Positions 8,578 through 17,469 of a stretch of DNA of 64,000 bases are shown here, piece by piece. Below the pieces are notes generated by a model. The model worked only from the letters and a program-made list of their open reading frames with translations. It ran no database searches and had not been told where the DNA came from. Origin of the DNA: Chitinophaga lutea. GTDB taxonomy: Bacteria; Bacteroidota; Bacteroidia; Chitinophagales; Chitinophagaceae. Position 1 is the stretch's first letter. Every line of letters begins with the position of its first letter. A program made the position numbers and the translations under genes. The DNA is taken from positions 744,001 to 808,000 of the forward strand of contig NZ_RPDH01000001.1 in NCBI RefSeq assembly GCF_003813775.1. Reading direction: 5' to 3'.

Positions 8578-10518
8578 TTATTTTACTTTTATCTCCAGCT
8601 TACCGCTACGCTTTATCTCAAACGGCCCCGGTGATGGATTGGCGGTATTACGCCGGCTCCCGGAATAATCCGTATCTATTTTCAGCGATGTACCGTCACT
8701 ATTCCCGAACGGTAATGCCGGAACAATAGCCGGGCGCAGCGATTGTGTAGTCACCAGTTTCCGGGGCTGTTCCGTCAGCCAGTTTTTGTCAAGATTTATT
8801 TCGAGATAAATCCCATCGTTGCGGGTGATCAAACGGGCTGCGGCATCAAAACCGGTTTTCACCAAAGCCTGCAGTTCCGTGGCTGCCTGCTCCTTGTATT
8901 GCTTCATTTTTTCCTTTCCGCCCGCGTTCATCTCCCCCAACCGCTGCGTCCTATCGGCATTGACGGCCCTGACGGCTCCCTTTGTGTACACGTTCCCGGT
9001 AAATGTTACGGGGAGTAAGGCTTTGCTATATTCACCTGCATCTCCCCTGTTCACGAACAGGTTGTTGACGAACTGGATGTCGCCGCCGGGATTGTCGTGC
9101 AGGCCCGCCAGCTCGGTGGCATGAGCGCGGTGATAAGGCGTTAACCGGCTGTCGTAGCTGATCACCCTTATTTTCCCGCCGATCATATTATGCACGATGG
9201 CCGCCCCGCCTGAATTCATCAGGAAGCTGGTTTTGGACAACAGGATATTGTTGCTCACGAGCATCGGGCCATGATTCACTTCCAGGAAGATATCCTCGTC
9301 GTTATCGTGCATGAGGTTATTGTTTACCTGGGCGCCCTGTGCCATCCAGTCGAGCCAGATACCGAAGTTGCTGCGGTAGATGTGGTTATTGCGAATCTGG
9401 ACGTCTACCGCGCCATGGAACTTGATGGCCGCCTGCTCCGCCCCGCTGAACAAGCGGCGGATGTAGATATCGTGAATGGTGTTGCCTTCCACGATGCTGT
9501 AGGCGCAGCCCATGCTCCCCACGATGCCGGTCTGTTCACAATGGCTGATGGTATTGTTGCGAACAAGATGCCCGCCGATGGTGCTTTTGTTCCAGCCGAA
9601 CGCCAATGCCCTTTTGATGGTACCCACATAACCTTCCGCGGACTCGGTTTGATTATTATCATGCGCATCGCCGTATTTGCCCAGCGAAATACCGACACAT
9701 TTTGAGTACCGCACTGTATTATCTTCGATGATCCAGCCACGGCTCCAGTGTGTTCCGATGAGCCCCATCTGCTCCGCTGTGGGAGGCGCCCAGTTGGTAG
9801 CCGCCTGCTCCATCGTAAACCCGCGAACAGTGATAAAATTCATGAAGGGTTTATCCGGGTAAAAAACGGTGGGGCGGACATTCACCTCCACCAGTTCCCT
9901 GTTCGGGTCAATATTTTTGAACTGCGCCCAAATGGTGGTACTGTCCGCGTCTACCGCCGCCCACCAGAGCGGATTCTTTGCATCGGCGGGGCGCAGCGCT
10001 TCTTCTTTCTTAGCCGCCTCCATCAGCCAGTCGCCGTTCAGGTATACAGCGCCTCTCAGGTATTTCCTGTCTTTCGGCGTGGGCCAGAACCAGTCGCCGT
10101 GAATGTATTCCTTATAGGGATTAAACTTTCCGAAGAAACTGTTGGCGATGCTGACCACCCAGGTATCCTCATTCAGCCGTTGCCAGCCTTTCACAACTTC
10201 GGAGCCTTTCACCACTACTTTCTCTCCACGGGCCGCCTGGTACACAATCCGCTCCTGCCCGCTGTTCCCGCCTCTCGGCGGCGTGATTGCCTCGCGGTAA
10301 ATGCCCCCATGTACGGTGATCACGTCCCCCGGCATCGCTTTATGGGCGGCCGCCATGATCGTTTTCAAAGGACGGGAGGATGTGCCGTCATTGTTATCAT
10401 CACCGTTCACCGATACATGATATTCCACATACGGCCGCTGACGGCCATCGGCCGGCCTGTTTTGTGCAACAGAACAAACGCTGCTTAATACCAATAAGCC
10501 ACAAAAGAAATTTTTCAT
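8578..10518 (-). CDS. Secreted right-handed parallel beta-helix protein
   Basis: 646 residues with a signal peptide (MKNFFCGLLVLSSVCSVAQN). The N-terminal part has the DUF1565-like start YHVSVNGDDNNDGTSSRPLK and DVITVHGGIYRE. From about residue 230 to 470 there are repeated Asn-rich turns (VRNNTISHCEQTGI, IEDNTVRYSKCVGI, IRNNHIYRSNFGIW, VNNNLMHDNDEDIF), the ladder of a pectate-lyase-like beta-helix. Such proteins are polysaccharide lyases, hydrolases or binding proteins; the active site cannot be assigned by eye. It is the fourth gene of the leftward mannoside operon, so it probably acts on the imported or surface glycan. Confidence 0.85.
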   Translation of the reverse strand: MKNFFCGLLVLSSVCSVAQNRPADGRQRPYVEYHVSVNGDDNNDGTSSRPLKTIMAAAHKAMPGDVITVHGGIYREAITPPRGGNSGQERIVYQAARGEKVVVKGSEVVKGWQRLNEDTWVVSIANSFFGKFNPYKEYIHGDWFWPTPKDRKYLRGAVYLNGDWLMEAAKKEEALRPADAKNPLWWAAVDADSTTIWAQFKNIDPNRELVEVNVRPTVFYPDKPFMNFITVRGFTMEQAATNWAPPTAEQMGLIGTHWSRGWIIEDNTVRYSKCVGISLGKYGDAHDNNQTESAEGYVGTIKRALAFGWNKSTIGGHLVRNNTISHCEQTGIVGSMGCAYSIVEGNTIHDIYIRRLFSGAEQAAIKFHGAVDVQIRNNHIYRSNFGIWLDWMAQGAQVNNNLMHDNDEDIFLEVNHGPMLVSNNILLSKTSFLMNSGGAAIVHNMIGGKIRVISYDSRLTPYHRAHATELAGLHDNPGGDIQFVNNLFVNRGDAGEYSKALLPVTFTGNVYTKGAVRAVNADRTQRLGEMNAGGKEKMKQYKEQAATELQALVKTGFDAAARLITRNDGIYLEINLDKNWLTEQPRKLVTTQSLRPAIVPALPFGNSDGTSLKIDTDYSGSRRNTANPSPGPFEIKRSGKLEIKVK

Positions 10519-10619
10519 TATTTATATTTCGAGATTGCTGTCTAATGTCAACCGTAATACCGCATCTTTCGCCAATTGGATTTACAGTCCGCCGGCGGGA
10601 CCGAGCTCATTGTATCACC

Positions 10620-11453
10620 CTACCGGCATCGTTGTTTCAACAGGTGCATCATATGGATATTGATGTCCCATTGGCTGGCCAGCGGTTCCCGGGTGTATGG
10701 CATAGCCGGCATATACGGCAGGGGACCGAATTCAGGCGTAACGGTCATTGTGGATGCCCCCCTTTCCCGGTGATGTTCCAGAATGGCATCCCACCAGCGC
10801 AGATGTGCGTTCAGCTGCCGCTCCCATTCCGGCGAGCGTGGATCGTTTACCTGCGGCGCTTCTTCGTGCCCTACCCGGGCATGTACATGAATAGCCCGCC
10901 GGCAGGCCAGCGCGAGCGCATCGGCCTGATCTTCGAGCAAACTTTCGGCAACCGTGCACCAGTGCGAAAAATCGGCGGTGATGGACAGTTGAGGAACCTG
11001 CTCCAGTATCGATTGTGTATTATGTGCGGAGAACAGGGCTTTATTGCGGTGTGTTTCGTGGGCGACCGGGATACCGTACTCTGCCGATAGTTTCTCCGCC
11101 AGATCGAACAACGCTTTGTTCTGATCAAAAGAATAATAGTCCTTCCCGGTTTGCGAATCGATCTTCACCGGTTTTGCTTCCATGAGGTTGCGCAGGTGCT
11201 TTTCGTAGGCGGCGATATGTTGTTGGAAATCTTTTTCGAAAGACTGGTAGTATTGGCCCACCAGGAGCAGGTCATACCTGGACAAGGCATTCATCATGGC
11301 CTCTTTCTCCCTTTCATCGTCAGGTACAGGCGCTTCAATCCCGTCATATCCCGCATCTTTTACCTTTCTGCAAAAAGCGTCATACGTTTCGTGCTCCTGC
11401 CCCCACCGGGGGCAAAAGAATTGCACGGTCAATTTGAGTAGCTGTTCTGTCAT
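10620..11453 (-). CDS. Sugar phosphate isomerase/epimerase-like TIM-barrel protein
   Basis: 277 residues from the ATG at 11453. The 14-residue extension to 11495 looks unlike a family N-terminus. Segments typical of xylose-isomerase-like TIM barrels are visible: FCRKVKDAGYDGIEAPVPDD (strand 1-2), GIPVAHETHRNK with a metal-ligand-like Glu and His, LSITADFSHWC with an Asp/His pair, and IHVHARVGHEE. No signal peptide, so cytoplasmic. Relatives isomerise or epimerise keto sugars and inositols; the substrate here is not predictable. It sits between the MFS transporter and the secreted beta-helix protein in the leftward operon. Confidence 0.85.
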   Translation of the reverse strand: MTEQLLKLTVQFFCPRWGQEHETYDAFCRKVKDAGYDGIEAPVPDDEREKEAMMNALSRYDLLLVGQYYQSFEKDFQQHIAAYEKHLRNLMEAKPVKIDSQTGKDYYSFDQNKALFDLAEKLSAEYGIPVAHETHRNKALFSAHNTQSILEQVPQLSITADFSHWCTVAESLLEDQADALALACRRAIHVHARVGHEEAPQVNDPRSPEWERQLNAHLRWWDAILEHHRERGASTMTVTPEFGPLPYMPAMPYTREPLASQWDINIHMMHLLKQRCR

Positions 11454-11629
11454 CTCGTAGAATTTACACGTGGGCGGCAATAACCGGCCGTTCATCTTTC
11501 ATAAATCTGTTCATCCGGCGCCCGGCACTGCCAACAACTGTCCATCGCCGGTTCGTTCAGCGGGCAGCACTACAAAGACGCTTAATCCCGTTATTCAAAA
11601 TATTTTTCCGGTATATCAGGGATGTATTT

Positions 11630-13006
11630 TCAGGTTAGCATTTTTTCTATCTCCTCCAGGCTTTTCCCTTTTGTTTCCATCAGTTTGCTCTTAGCGTATA
11701 AAAACGACAGGAAACAGAAAAACGCGAACACAAAAAAGGTCACAGCAATGCCCAGCCCGTCGCGCATGATGGGAAACAGGAGGTTGACCAGCCAGTCGGC
11801 CACCCACATGGTCATGATACAAATCGACAATGCCGTGCCCCTGATATGCGTCGGGAATATTTCCGTGGAAATGACGAATTTCAATGGCCCCAGCGAAAGC
11901 GCGAAAAACAGCAGGAAAAGAATGATGCTGCCGAGCATAAGCCATCCGGTGATGTCAGTTAAAAAACAAAAGCCGGTCAGTGCCAACGCCAGCGCCGAGA
12001 AAAGGGAACCGTAGAGGTACAGCGGGCGGCGGCCCCAGCTGTCCACTTTCAGAATGGCGATAAATGTGAAGAGTGTATTCGCCACGCCCAATATGACCTG
12101 GTAAAACAGGGCATCACTGGTAACGATACCGGCCGATTTCATGATGGTGGGTCCGTAAAAGATAACGCCGTTGATGCCGCTGAGCTGCGACAGTGCGGTG
12201 AGTATCATGGCCAGCGCGAGTAATTTCTTCAGCGGGTGACGCATCAGGTCCGCCAGACCGCCTTTCTGCTGGGCAGCCGCTTCCTGTATGGCTTTCAATT
12301 CCACAACGGCGTTTTCTTCACCCGATACTTTCCGCAGCACCTCCATCGCTTCATCCGTTCTCCCGTACCGGACAAGCCATCTGGGGCTTTCCGGCACAAT
12401 GAGAAGTAATGATGTAAAAGCCAAAGCCGGGATAACACCAACCAGGAACATGCCGCGCCACGCATCCGTTACAAACAGCTGGAACCATATGCCGCTTTCG
12501 GCGCCGGTATATGCCGCCGCATGCTTCAGGATAAAATAGTTGCTCAGGTAGGCGCACAGGATGCCCACGGTAATGGCGAGCTGGTAATAGGTAACAAGCG
12601 CTCCCCTTTTCCGCCCCGGGGCAACTTCGGAAATGTACAGCGGCGACACGTTGGATGCCACGCCAACCGCAACCCCTGCCAACACACGGAAGAAAATCAG
12701 CACCGCATAGGATGTGGAGAATGCAAAGCCCACCGCACTTACCAGAAAAAGCACCGCGGCGATGAACAATACCTTCCTTCTACCGATCTTATCGCTGAGA
12801 TAGCCCGAGAAAGCCACACCGGCAATGCAACCCAGCAAGGCACAGGATACAAACAGGCCTTCCTGCGACGACGACAGCCCGTACTGGAGCTTCACCGGTT
12901 CGATGATCCCGCTTACCACGGCCATATCGAAACCGAAAAGAAAACCTCCCAGCGCAGCGATAAGCGTAATGAGAGCGATGAACCTGTTTGTTTTTACTTG
13001 CGTCAT
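11630..13006 (-). CDS. MFS sugar porter (SP family), probable mannose or hexose transporter
   Basis: 458 residues with about 12 membrane helices. Sugar-porter signatures are clear: GFLFGFDMAVVSG in helix 1, GYLSDKIGRRKVL after helix 2, the R-A/G-x-G-x-G-type segment FFRVLAGVAVGVASN, PESPRWLVRYGRTDEA at the central loop, QLSGINGVIFYGP in helix 7 and a second DSWGRRPLYL. These define the XylE/GLUT-type H+/sugar symporter family in the inner membrane. It is 50 bases downstream of the ROK-mannose-6-phosphate isomerase gene, so it most likely imports the mannose freed by the GH92/GH38-like enzymes. Confidence 0.93.
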   Translation of the reverse strand: MTQVKTNRFIALITLIAALGGFLFGFDMAVVSGIIEPVKLQYGLSSSQEGLFVSCALLGCIAGVAFSGYLSDKIGRRKVLFIAAVLFLVSAVGFAFSTSYAVLIFFRVLAGVAVGVASNVSPLYISEVAPGRKRGALVTYYQLAITVGILCAYLSNYFILKHAAAYTGAESGIWFQLFVTDAWRGMFLVGVIPALAFTSLLLIVPESPRWLVRYGRTDEAMEVLRKVSGEENAVVELKAIQEAAAQQKGGLADLMRHPLKKLLALAMILTALSQLSGINGVIFYGPTIMKSAGIVTSDALFYQVILGVANTLFTFIAILKVDSWGRRPLYLYGSLFSALALALTGFCFLTDITGWLMLGSIILFLLFFALSLGPLKFVISTEIFPTHIRGTALSICIMTMWVADWLVNLLFPIMRDGLGIAVTFFVFAFFCFLSFLYAKSKLMETKGKSLEEIEKMLT

Positions 13007-13056
13007 AAATTGCAGTTACCAGATGGAATGATAGGTTGATTGTTAAATACGGGATA

Positions 13057-15735
13057 TCAGCAATGGCTGTCTTTTACATGCGCCACCACCAGGAACGCCG
13101 TACCGTTGCCTTTGTTGGTCACTTCATAGCTTCCTGTGGATGCGGGCACAACAAAAGTCTCCGCAAAATAGAACGCCGTCTCGCTGCCGCCGCCGTTTAC
13201 ACTGATCTGTTGCCCTTCTACCAGCATACATATATGGCACTGGCCATTGGTGCTGATGGTGACGCTATCGGTAAACTCATACCGCTGCACGGTGTAAAAA
13301 TGTTCTTCGTGCGTGGGCAGCTGCAACTTCCGGCCGCCTTCCCATTCCTCTTCCACCACGGGATGCGATATCAATTTGGCTGCAACGTAATCCCCTTTCC
13401 GGTCGAAGTACAGGTTATTCAGGGCATGGTCGATGTTAATGGGACGGGGCTGGCCGTTGAGGCCGGGCCGCTGCCAGTCGTATTTTTTGAACGTGAAAAT
13501 ATAAGGCGTGCTGCTGATCTCGAGCACCAGGTTGTTGACGCTGGATGCGTGGATCGTTCCGTTCGGTATGAGGAACAGGTCGTGTTTGTGCGCCGGCAGT
13601 TTCTGCACGTATTTTTCCACTTCCATTTCATCGCCGGTGGCCTGCGCTTCAATCAGGGCCGATTTAAATTCTTCCGGGTCAATATCGTCCTGGAAGCCGA
13701 GATAAACCGAAGCGTCCGGTTTGCAATCGAGGATATAATAAGTTTCATCCTGTGTAAAGTTTTCGCCGAAATGTTCTTTGGCGTATTCCGGCCGGGGATG
13801 GCATTGTATGGAAAGGTTGCCGCCGTTGAACGTATCGAGGAAGTCGAAGCGTATGGGGAATTCCGTTCCGAAGCGCGGAGCCGCCTTGCCCAGTAACTTT
13901 TCGTTGTCTGCGTACAGCAGGAAATCAAAGGAAGCTTCCAGCAGGTTGCCGTCGCCTTCCAGCACGATGCCGTTTTCGGGTGTGATCAGTTCGAAAGACC
14001 AGGCGTAGTTGATGGCGTCCTGGGAAAGCCCCGGAATGTGTTTTTTCATCCAGTCGCCGCCCCACACCCCCGGCTCGAACCAGGGCCTTGCCCGGAATGG
14101 CTGCTGCAGCATGCGGAGCAATGTGCGCCTGAAAGCGTCGCCCTTCATCCAGGTGATCACCTGTATGCGCTGCTCGTCGATCAGGCAGTCTATTGCCGGC
14201 AGCAACGCTGCTTTATGTTTGTTGAGCACCGGCCAGTCTACAAAATAAAACCGTTTGTACATCTGTGTACCGTCTTCCGGCCCCTCCGCCCCGAGGTTGG
14301 CAATACTGCCGGCGCGCATCCTGAACTGGATCTCGTTTTTGGGCACATCCGCATAGTACAGCTTCCCTTTGATGCCGCTCAATGCGGCGCCGGTACCGTA
14401 AATGATGGAAATATCCGCGGCGGGATCCGGTTTGATCTGCCGCAGTTTGCCGGCATCGAAAAAATCCGCCAGTTCCCCGGTGTATCTTTTCCCGAATACC
14501 GGGTCGTCTCCATTCAGGCTGTCTGCGATCATCGCCTGTATTTCCGCGGCAGGTTTCAGGCAGGCCCCGATATCGTACCAGAACACCTGTTTATTCCCGG
14601 CTTTTAACGCGGCATGCAATTGTTCCCTGAAATTCTCCCACAGTACGCCGCCGTATCCGTCTATGATGATTACTTTTTCTTTTAATACTTCCGCCGCCAG
14701 TGAATCAAACCCGCTGTATACTATTTCAGCGGACGGAAAGGATGGATAGATGTCATAAGCCGCTGTAGCGTTTTTCGATACAGTCAATGGTAGCAGTTCC
14801 TGAAGCGTTTTTCTCATTATTTTTTTGCTGTTTGAATATTTATCACTGGCCGCAATCGTCGCGATGATCGCCGCCCCGGAAATGATGCAGTCTTCCGTAT
14901 TCTCGGACAATACGATGTTGATGGTATCGGCCAGATCGCCGATTTCTTTTTTGAACGAAGGGCCGAAGAGGGCAAAAGCCCTGGCGATGTTCCCGCCAAT
15001 CACCAGTTCGTCGCATCCGAACTGTTGCAGCCAGGGACGCAGAAACTGTCCGAGGCCGGCGCCGAATTGCTGCATTACTTCAGCGGCCGCGGGCTCCCCG
15101 CTTTCCACTATTTTTTTCACGCAGGTAATATCCGAACCTGTTTTTTGGGCATAGGCATTTACAATCCAGCGGGTGGAAAAATAGTCGTCCGCCTTCCCTT
15201 CACCATAGTCCTGGTCGTACAAGGCGCCGGACGCAGGAATATCCGGATGCTGCATCAATACCCGGCCATCCGCCATGAAAGCGGAGCCCAGCCCCGTGCC
15301 CAGTGTCAGGAAAATAGTCCGCCTGCTCCTGAGCCCGAGCAGCCGGTATGCGCCGGCGGCAAAACAGTGCGCATCATTGGAAAACTGGAAATGAATATTT
15401 TGCAGGCCCGTCAAATCCTGGATGGCCTGTTTTACATGCAGGCCGAAGGTTTGCTCGAATTTCCCCCCAACGCTGAGAATAGCGCTAACGCCCTTTTCAT
15501 AATCAAAGGGGCCGGGGAAAGCAATGCCTACGGTTTCGATTGCCTGCACGCCGAACTGGAGCTCTTCGATACAGTCGCTGATCGCGGCCACAATGTTGTA
15601 GGCGCTGTCTGCAGAATCGAGGGCCATCCTGTTTTTATGCAACAGCTGCCACTCTCCGCCGGATTCACCGATGAGCGCCGCGGTAATGTGGCTGCCGCCT
15701 ACATCCACTCCTATTTTTTTCAGACCCCCTTTCAT
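13057..15735 (-). CDS. ROK-type sugar kinase fused to class I mannose-6-phosphate isomerase
   Basis: 892 residues in three parts. Residues 1-300 form a ROK kinase: DVGGSHITAALI (phosphate loop), AFPGPFDYEKG, SNDAH and LTLGTGLGSAF are present, but the usual CxCGxxGC zinc cluster is absent. Residues 307-540 form a less familiar domain (IIIDGYGGVLWENFREQL). Residues 545-892 are a class I mannose-6-phosphate isomerase with the zinc residues in QCHP (644-647), DETYYIL and PNGTIHA (724-730). One cytoplasmic protein could therefore turn mannose into mannose-6-phosphate and then fructose-6-phosphate. At the junction the minus strand reads A7-TAATG: with one A fewer the kinase would stop at TAA overlapping the isomerase ATG. 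It is the first gene of the leftward operon. Confidence 0.9.
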   Translation of the reverse strand: MKGGLKKIGVDVGGSHITAALIGESGGEWQLLHKNRMALDSADSAYNIVAAISDCIEELQFGVQAIETVGIAFPGPFDYEKGVSAILSVGGKFEQTFGLHVKQAIQDLTGLQNIHFQFSNDAHCFAAGAYRLLGLRSRRTIFLTLGTGLGSAFMADGRVLMQHPDIPASGALYDQDYGEGKADDYFSTRWIVNAYAQKTGSDITCVKKIVESGEPAAAEVMQQFGAGLGQFLRPWLQQFGCDELVIGGNIARAFALFGPSFKKEIGDLADTINIVLSENTEDCIISGAAIIATIAASDKYSNSKKIMRKTLQELLPLTVSKNATAAYDIYPSFPSAEIVYSGFDSLAAEVLKEKVIIIDGYGGVLWENFREQLHAALKAGNKQVFWYDIGACLKPAAEIQAMIADSLNGDDPVFGKRYTGELADFFDAGKLRQIKPDPAADISIIYGTGAALSGIKGKLYYADVPKNEIQFRMRAGSIANLGAEGPEDGTQMYKRFYFVDWPVLNKHKAALLPAIDCLIDEQRIQVITWMKGDAFRRTLLRMLQQPFRARPWFEPGVWGGDWMKKHIPGLSQDAINYAWSFELITPENGIVLEGDGNLLEASFDFLLYADNEKLLGKAAPRFGTEFPIRFDFLDTFNGGNLSIQCHPRPEYAKEHFGENFTQDETYYILDCKPDASVYLGFQDDIDPEEFKSALIEAQATGDEMEVEKYVQKLPAHKHDLFLIPNGTIHASSVNNLVLEISSTPYIFTFKKYDWQRPGLNGQPRPINIDHALNNLYFDRKGDYVAAKLISHPVVEEEWEGGRKLQLPTHEEHFYTVQRYEFTDSVTISTNGQCHICMLVEGQQISVNGGGSETAFYFAETFVVPASTGSYEVTNKGNGTAFLVVAHVKDSHC
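14814..14826 (-). other. A7 homopolymer at the kinase/isomerase junction
   Basis: On the minus strand the codons read AGC AAA AAA ATA ATG AGA, so seven A residues (14826-14820) precede TAATG. Loss of one A would end the kinase at TAA and leave the isomerase domain starting at the overlapping ATG (14817), the same TAATG overlap seen at 24015-24019 and 57019-57023 in this window. The run may be a fixed fusion, a transcriptional-slippage site, or a sequencing error; sequence alone cannot decide. Confidence 0.55.
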
Positions 15736-16029
15736 TTATTTCAGAATGTTATAATGCTCCGTGACAGGTAAATTGATCGTTCCGGCGATATCCGGCATCA
15801 ACCATTCCGGCTTTGAATACCAGTGCGCCGGGCTCATTTTGTTTGAAAACGAGGTCGCCGGTTGAATAGCCTGCAAACTCAATCTGGTTGCGCGATCTTC
15901 TGGCGCAGCCGGCGCACCGCTGCGTAGCGAAGCGGCCCTGCCCATAATTAACAATTTCCGGCGCGGTTGGTTTTCCCGCACCATTCTTTCAGAACATCCC
16001 GGTATCCGTCCCGCTTATCATACTTACGC
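15736..16029 (-). other. Long untranslated leader of the leftward mannoside operon, no recognised gene
   Basis: About 300 bases separate the predicted transcription start from the kinase/isomerase ATG. An 82-codon frame (15984-15736) ends TAA directly against that ATG, but its protein matches nothing I recognise, its first half is low-complexity (Ala/Arg rich), and an alternative short frame crosses the operator. I treat it as leader sequence; a decayed gene or a leader peptide cannot be excluded. Confidence 0.4.
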
Positions 16030-16092
16030 ATATGTTTGTCCATATGTACATACATATGAACAAACATATTGAACAATCTGTGAAATTCCAAA
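16030..16092 (-). promoter_or_regulatory. Promoter and extended palindromic operator of the leftward mannoside operon (site A)
   Basis: Minus-strand promoter: TTTG at 16092-16089, a 20-bp gap, then TATGTTTG at 16068-16061, matching the Bacteroidota TAnnTTTG -7 element. Around 16049.5 there is near-perfect two-fold symmetry over 40 bp: outer arms ATATGTTTGT (16030-16039) and ACAAACATAT (16060-16069), inner arms CATATGTA (16041-16048) and TACATATG (16051-16058). Only two symmetric base pairs mismatch. The inner part is the motif also found at 17342 and 26658. One outer arm contains the -7 element, so a bound repressor would block RNA polymerase. The GntR protein encoded next door is the obvious candidate. 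Confidence 0.75.
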
Positions 16093-16145
16093 TATATTTT
16101 GCGGCTTGATGGTTTTGCATCAATTGAATATTTGTCTGCTTTCAT

Positions 16146-16415
16146 GGAAGGCCTGCAGGCGGCAGCATTGGGGAAAAGAATCGGGTTTACAGCGGGGCAC
16201 CTGTGGTTACGGATGCGTATCTTTTTCGGAATGCCGGCCGGTGATTGAATGCGCCTGTCAGTGTTGGGGTACTTACAGGTGGAGGGTGTATCGCAGAGCG
16301 CTTGCAGGGGTTGGAATGTCGGGAAACAAAACGGCGTTCCGGGGAAACCCGCCGATGTTCGCTTAATTTTTGATACGTGGAACTGATTACGGCATCACGC
16401 CGCCGCCTGCCGCTG
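16146..16415. other. Intergenic stretch, no gene seen
   Basis: This lies between the leftward operon promoter and the end of the GntR gene. Together with the leader, operator and terminator it makes up about 770 bases without a gene. Short ORFs on both strands show no family resemblance, and no repeats were seen. Confidence 0.5.
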
Positions 16416-16444
16416 AAAAAAAGCCCCGGCGAATGTCACCGGGC
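16416..16444 (-). terminator. Intrinsic terminator of the GntR gene
   Basis: On the minus strand a GC-rich stem (GCCCGG ... CCGGGGC, one bulge) at 16444-16423 is followed by seven T residues (16422-16416), 64 bases past the GntR stop codon. Confidence 0.7.
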
Positions 16445-16507
16445 AATATCTGCTGCTGCCTTTGTGCTGCCGGGAAACGTTTTACGGGAGGCCCGGCGCA
16501 ATACATG

Positions 16508-17239
16508 CTATTGTTCCCTGCGGCTTTCGATGGTATAAACAAAACTGTCGGCCCTGTAGAAGCCCAGGTTATATTCGATGGGCCGCTCCGCCTGGTCGAA
16601 TACGAACCGTTTTCTGCATAATATCGGGCTGCCCGTATCGAGCTGCAGCTTGCCCGCCAGAAATTTGTCGGCCGCCCTGGCGCTGATTTCCTCCTGGGAT
16701 AGATCCGCCACCACCTGGTAGTCGCTTTCCAGGATCTCGTACAGCGGCCGCTTGAAATCTTCTTCCCCCGTCAGGCCTATCCTTGGATGGAAATAAGAAA
16801 CAAAATAAACAAAGGGACCTTCGGGCCGCCCTCTTAACTTCTCCAGTTTCAACACCTTCCTGTTCCCCTTTATATCGAAAAAATTCCGCACACTTTCCTC
16901 CGGCTTCACCCAGCTCAGGTGCGTCTCGAAATTCTTGATGGGAATGCCCCTCACCGCCATTTCCTGCGAAAAGCTCAGCCAGTTCAGCGCCCTGGAGCTC
17001 ACCATATTGTTGACTTTGGTACCAACCCCCTTCTTACGGGTGAGCAGTCCCTCATAAACAAGCTTGTTGATCGCCTGCCGCAGCGTCCCGCGCGATATAT
17101 TCAGCGTCCTCGCCAGCTCAATCTCATTGGGCAAATGTTTACCTTTCTGATATTGCGGCTGTTTGATGATCTTCCGGAGCAGGTCCTCTGTCTGAATGTG
17201 AAGCGGAACAGGACTCTTATGGTCTATTGCAAAAGTCAT
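16508..17239 (-). CDS. GntR family (HutC/UTRA subfamily) transcriptional regulator of the mannoside locus
   Basis: 243 residues. The N-terminal winged helix-turn-helix (about 8-75) has the GntR signature LPNEIELARTLNISRGTLRQ and the wing GLLTRKKGVGTKV. The rest is a UTRA effector domain (ALNWLSFSQEMAVRGIP ... GSPILCRKRFVFDQAERPIEY), which in this subfamily binds sugars, amino acids or their phosphates. It lies between the two divergent catabolic operons. The palindrome found at all three promoters of the locus is of the size and symmetry bound by GntR dimers, so it is probably the local repressor, relieved by a mannose-related metabolite. Its own upstream region (17242-17265) holds a weak TGTATTT/ATATACA pair that may allow autoregulation. 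Confidence 0.92.
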   Translation of the reverse strand: MTFAIDHKSPVPLHIQTEDLLRKIIKQPQYQKGKHLPNEIELARTLNISRGTLRQAINKLVYEGLLTRKKGVGTKVNNMVSSRALNWLSFSQEMAVRGIPIKNFETHLSWVKPEESVRNFFDIKGNRKVLKLEKLRGRPEGPFVYFVSYFHPRIGLTGEEDFKRPLYEILESDYQVVADLSQEEISARAADKFLAGKLQLDTGSPILCRKRFVFDQAERPIEYNLGFYRADSFVYTIESRREQ

Positions 17240-17325
17240 ATGTATTTAAGAATATACAATATTACATTTTTTTGCGCCAGTTTGTTACCCGTAATTCCTC
17301 CCGGCAAAAATAATCGGCGGAATTG

Positions 17326-17356
17326 TTGATTATATGTACATATGTATATACATTTG
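17326..17356 (+). promoter_or_regulatory. Promoter and operator of the GH92 operon (site B)
   Basis: Plus-strand promoter: TTG at 17326-17328, a 20-bp gap and TACATTTG at 17349-17356, a perfect TAnnTTTG -7 element. The 12-bp perfect palindrome ATGTATATACAT occupies 17342-17353, so it overlaps the -7 element. It sits in the context CATATGTATATACATTTG, nearly the same as the inner part of site A. ATGTACAT at 17334-17341 may be a second half-site. The first gene starts 114 bases after the -7 element. Confidence 0.75.
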
Positions 17357-17469
17357 AATAGCCGTATCAGCGGCACGTTATGGATATTTCCGTCAGCGGA
17401 GCCGGCCGCCAGTGATCATACCGGTTCCGGTAGCCTGACATTTTAAATGTCGTCAATTCCGATAAGATC

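Noticed and set aside
15948..16145. 65-codon minus-strand frame with a Met/His-rich core
   Set aside because: Its centre is simply the translated operator palindrome at 16030-16069, and it crosses the predicted promoter.
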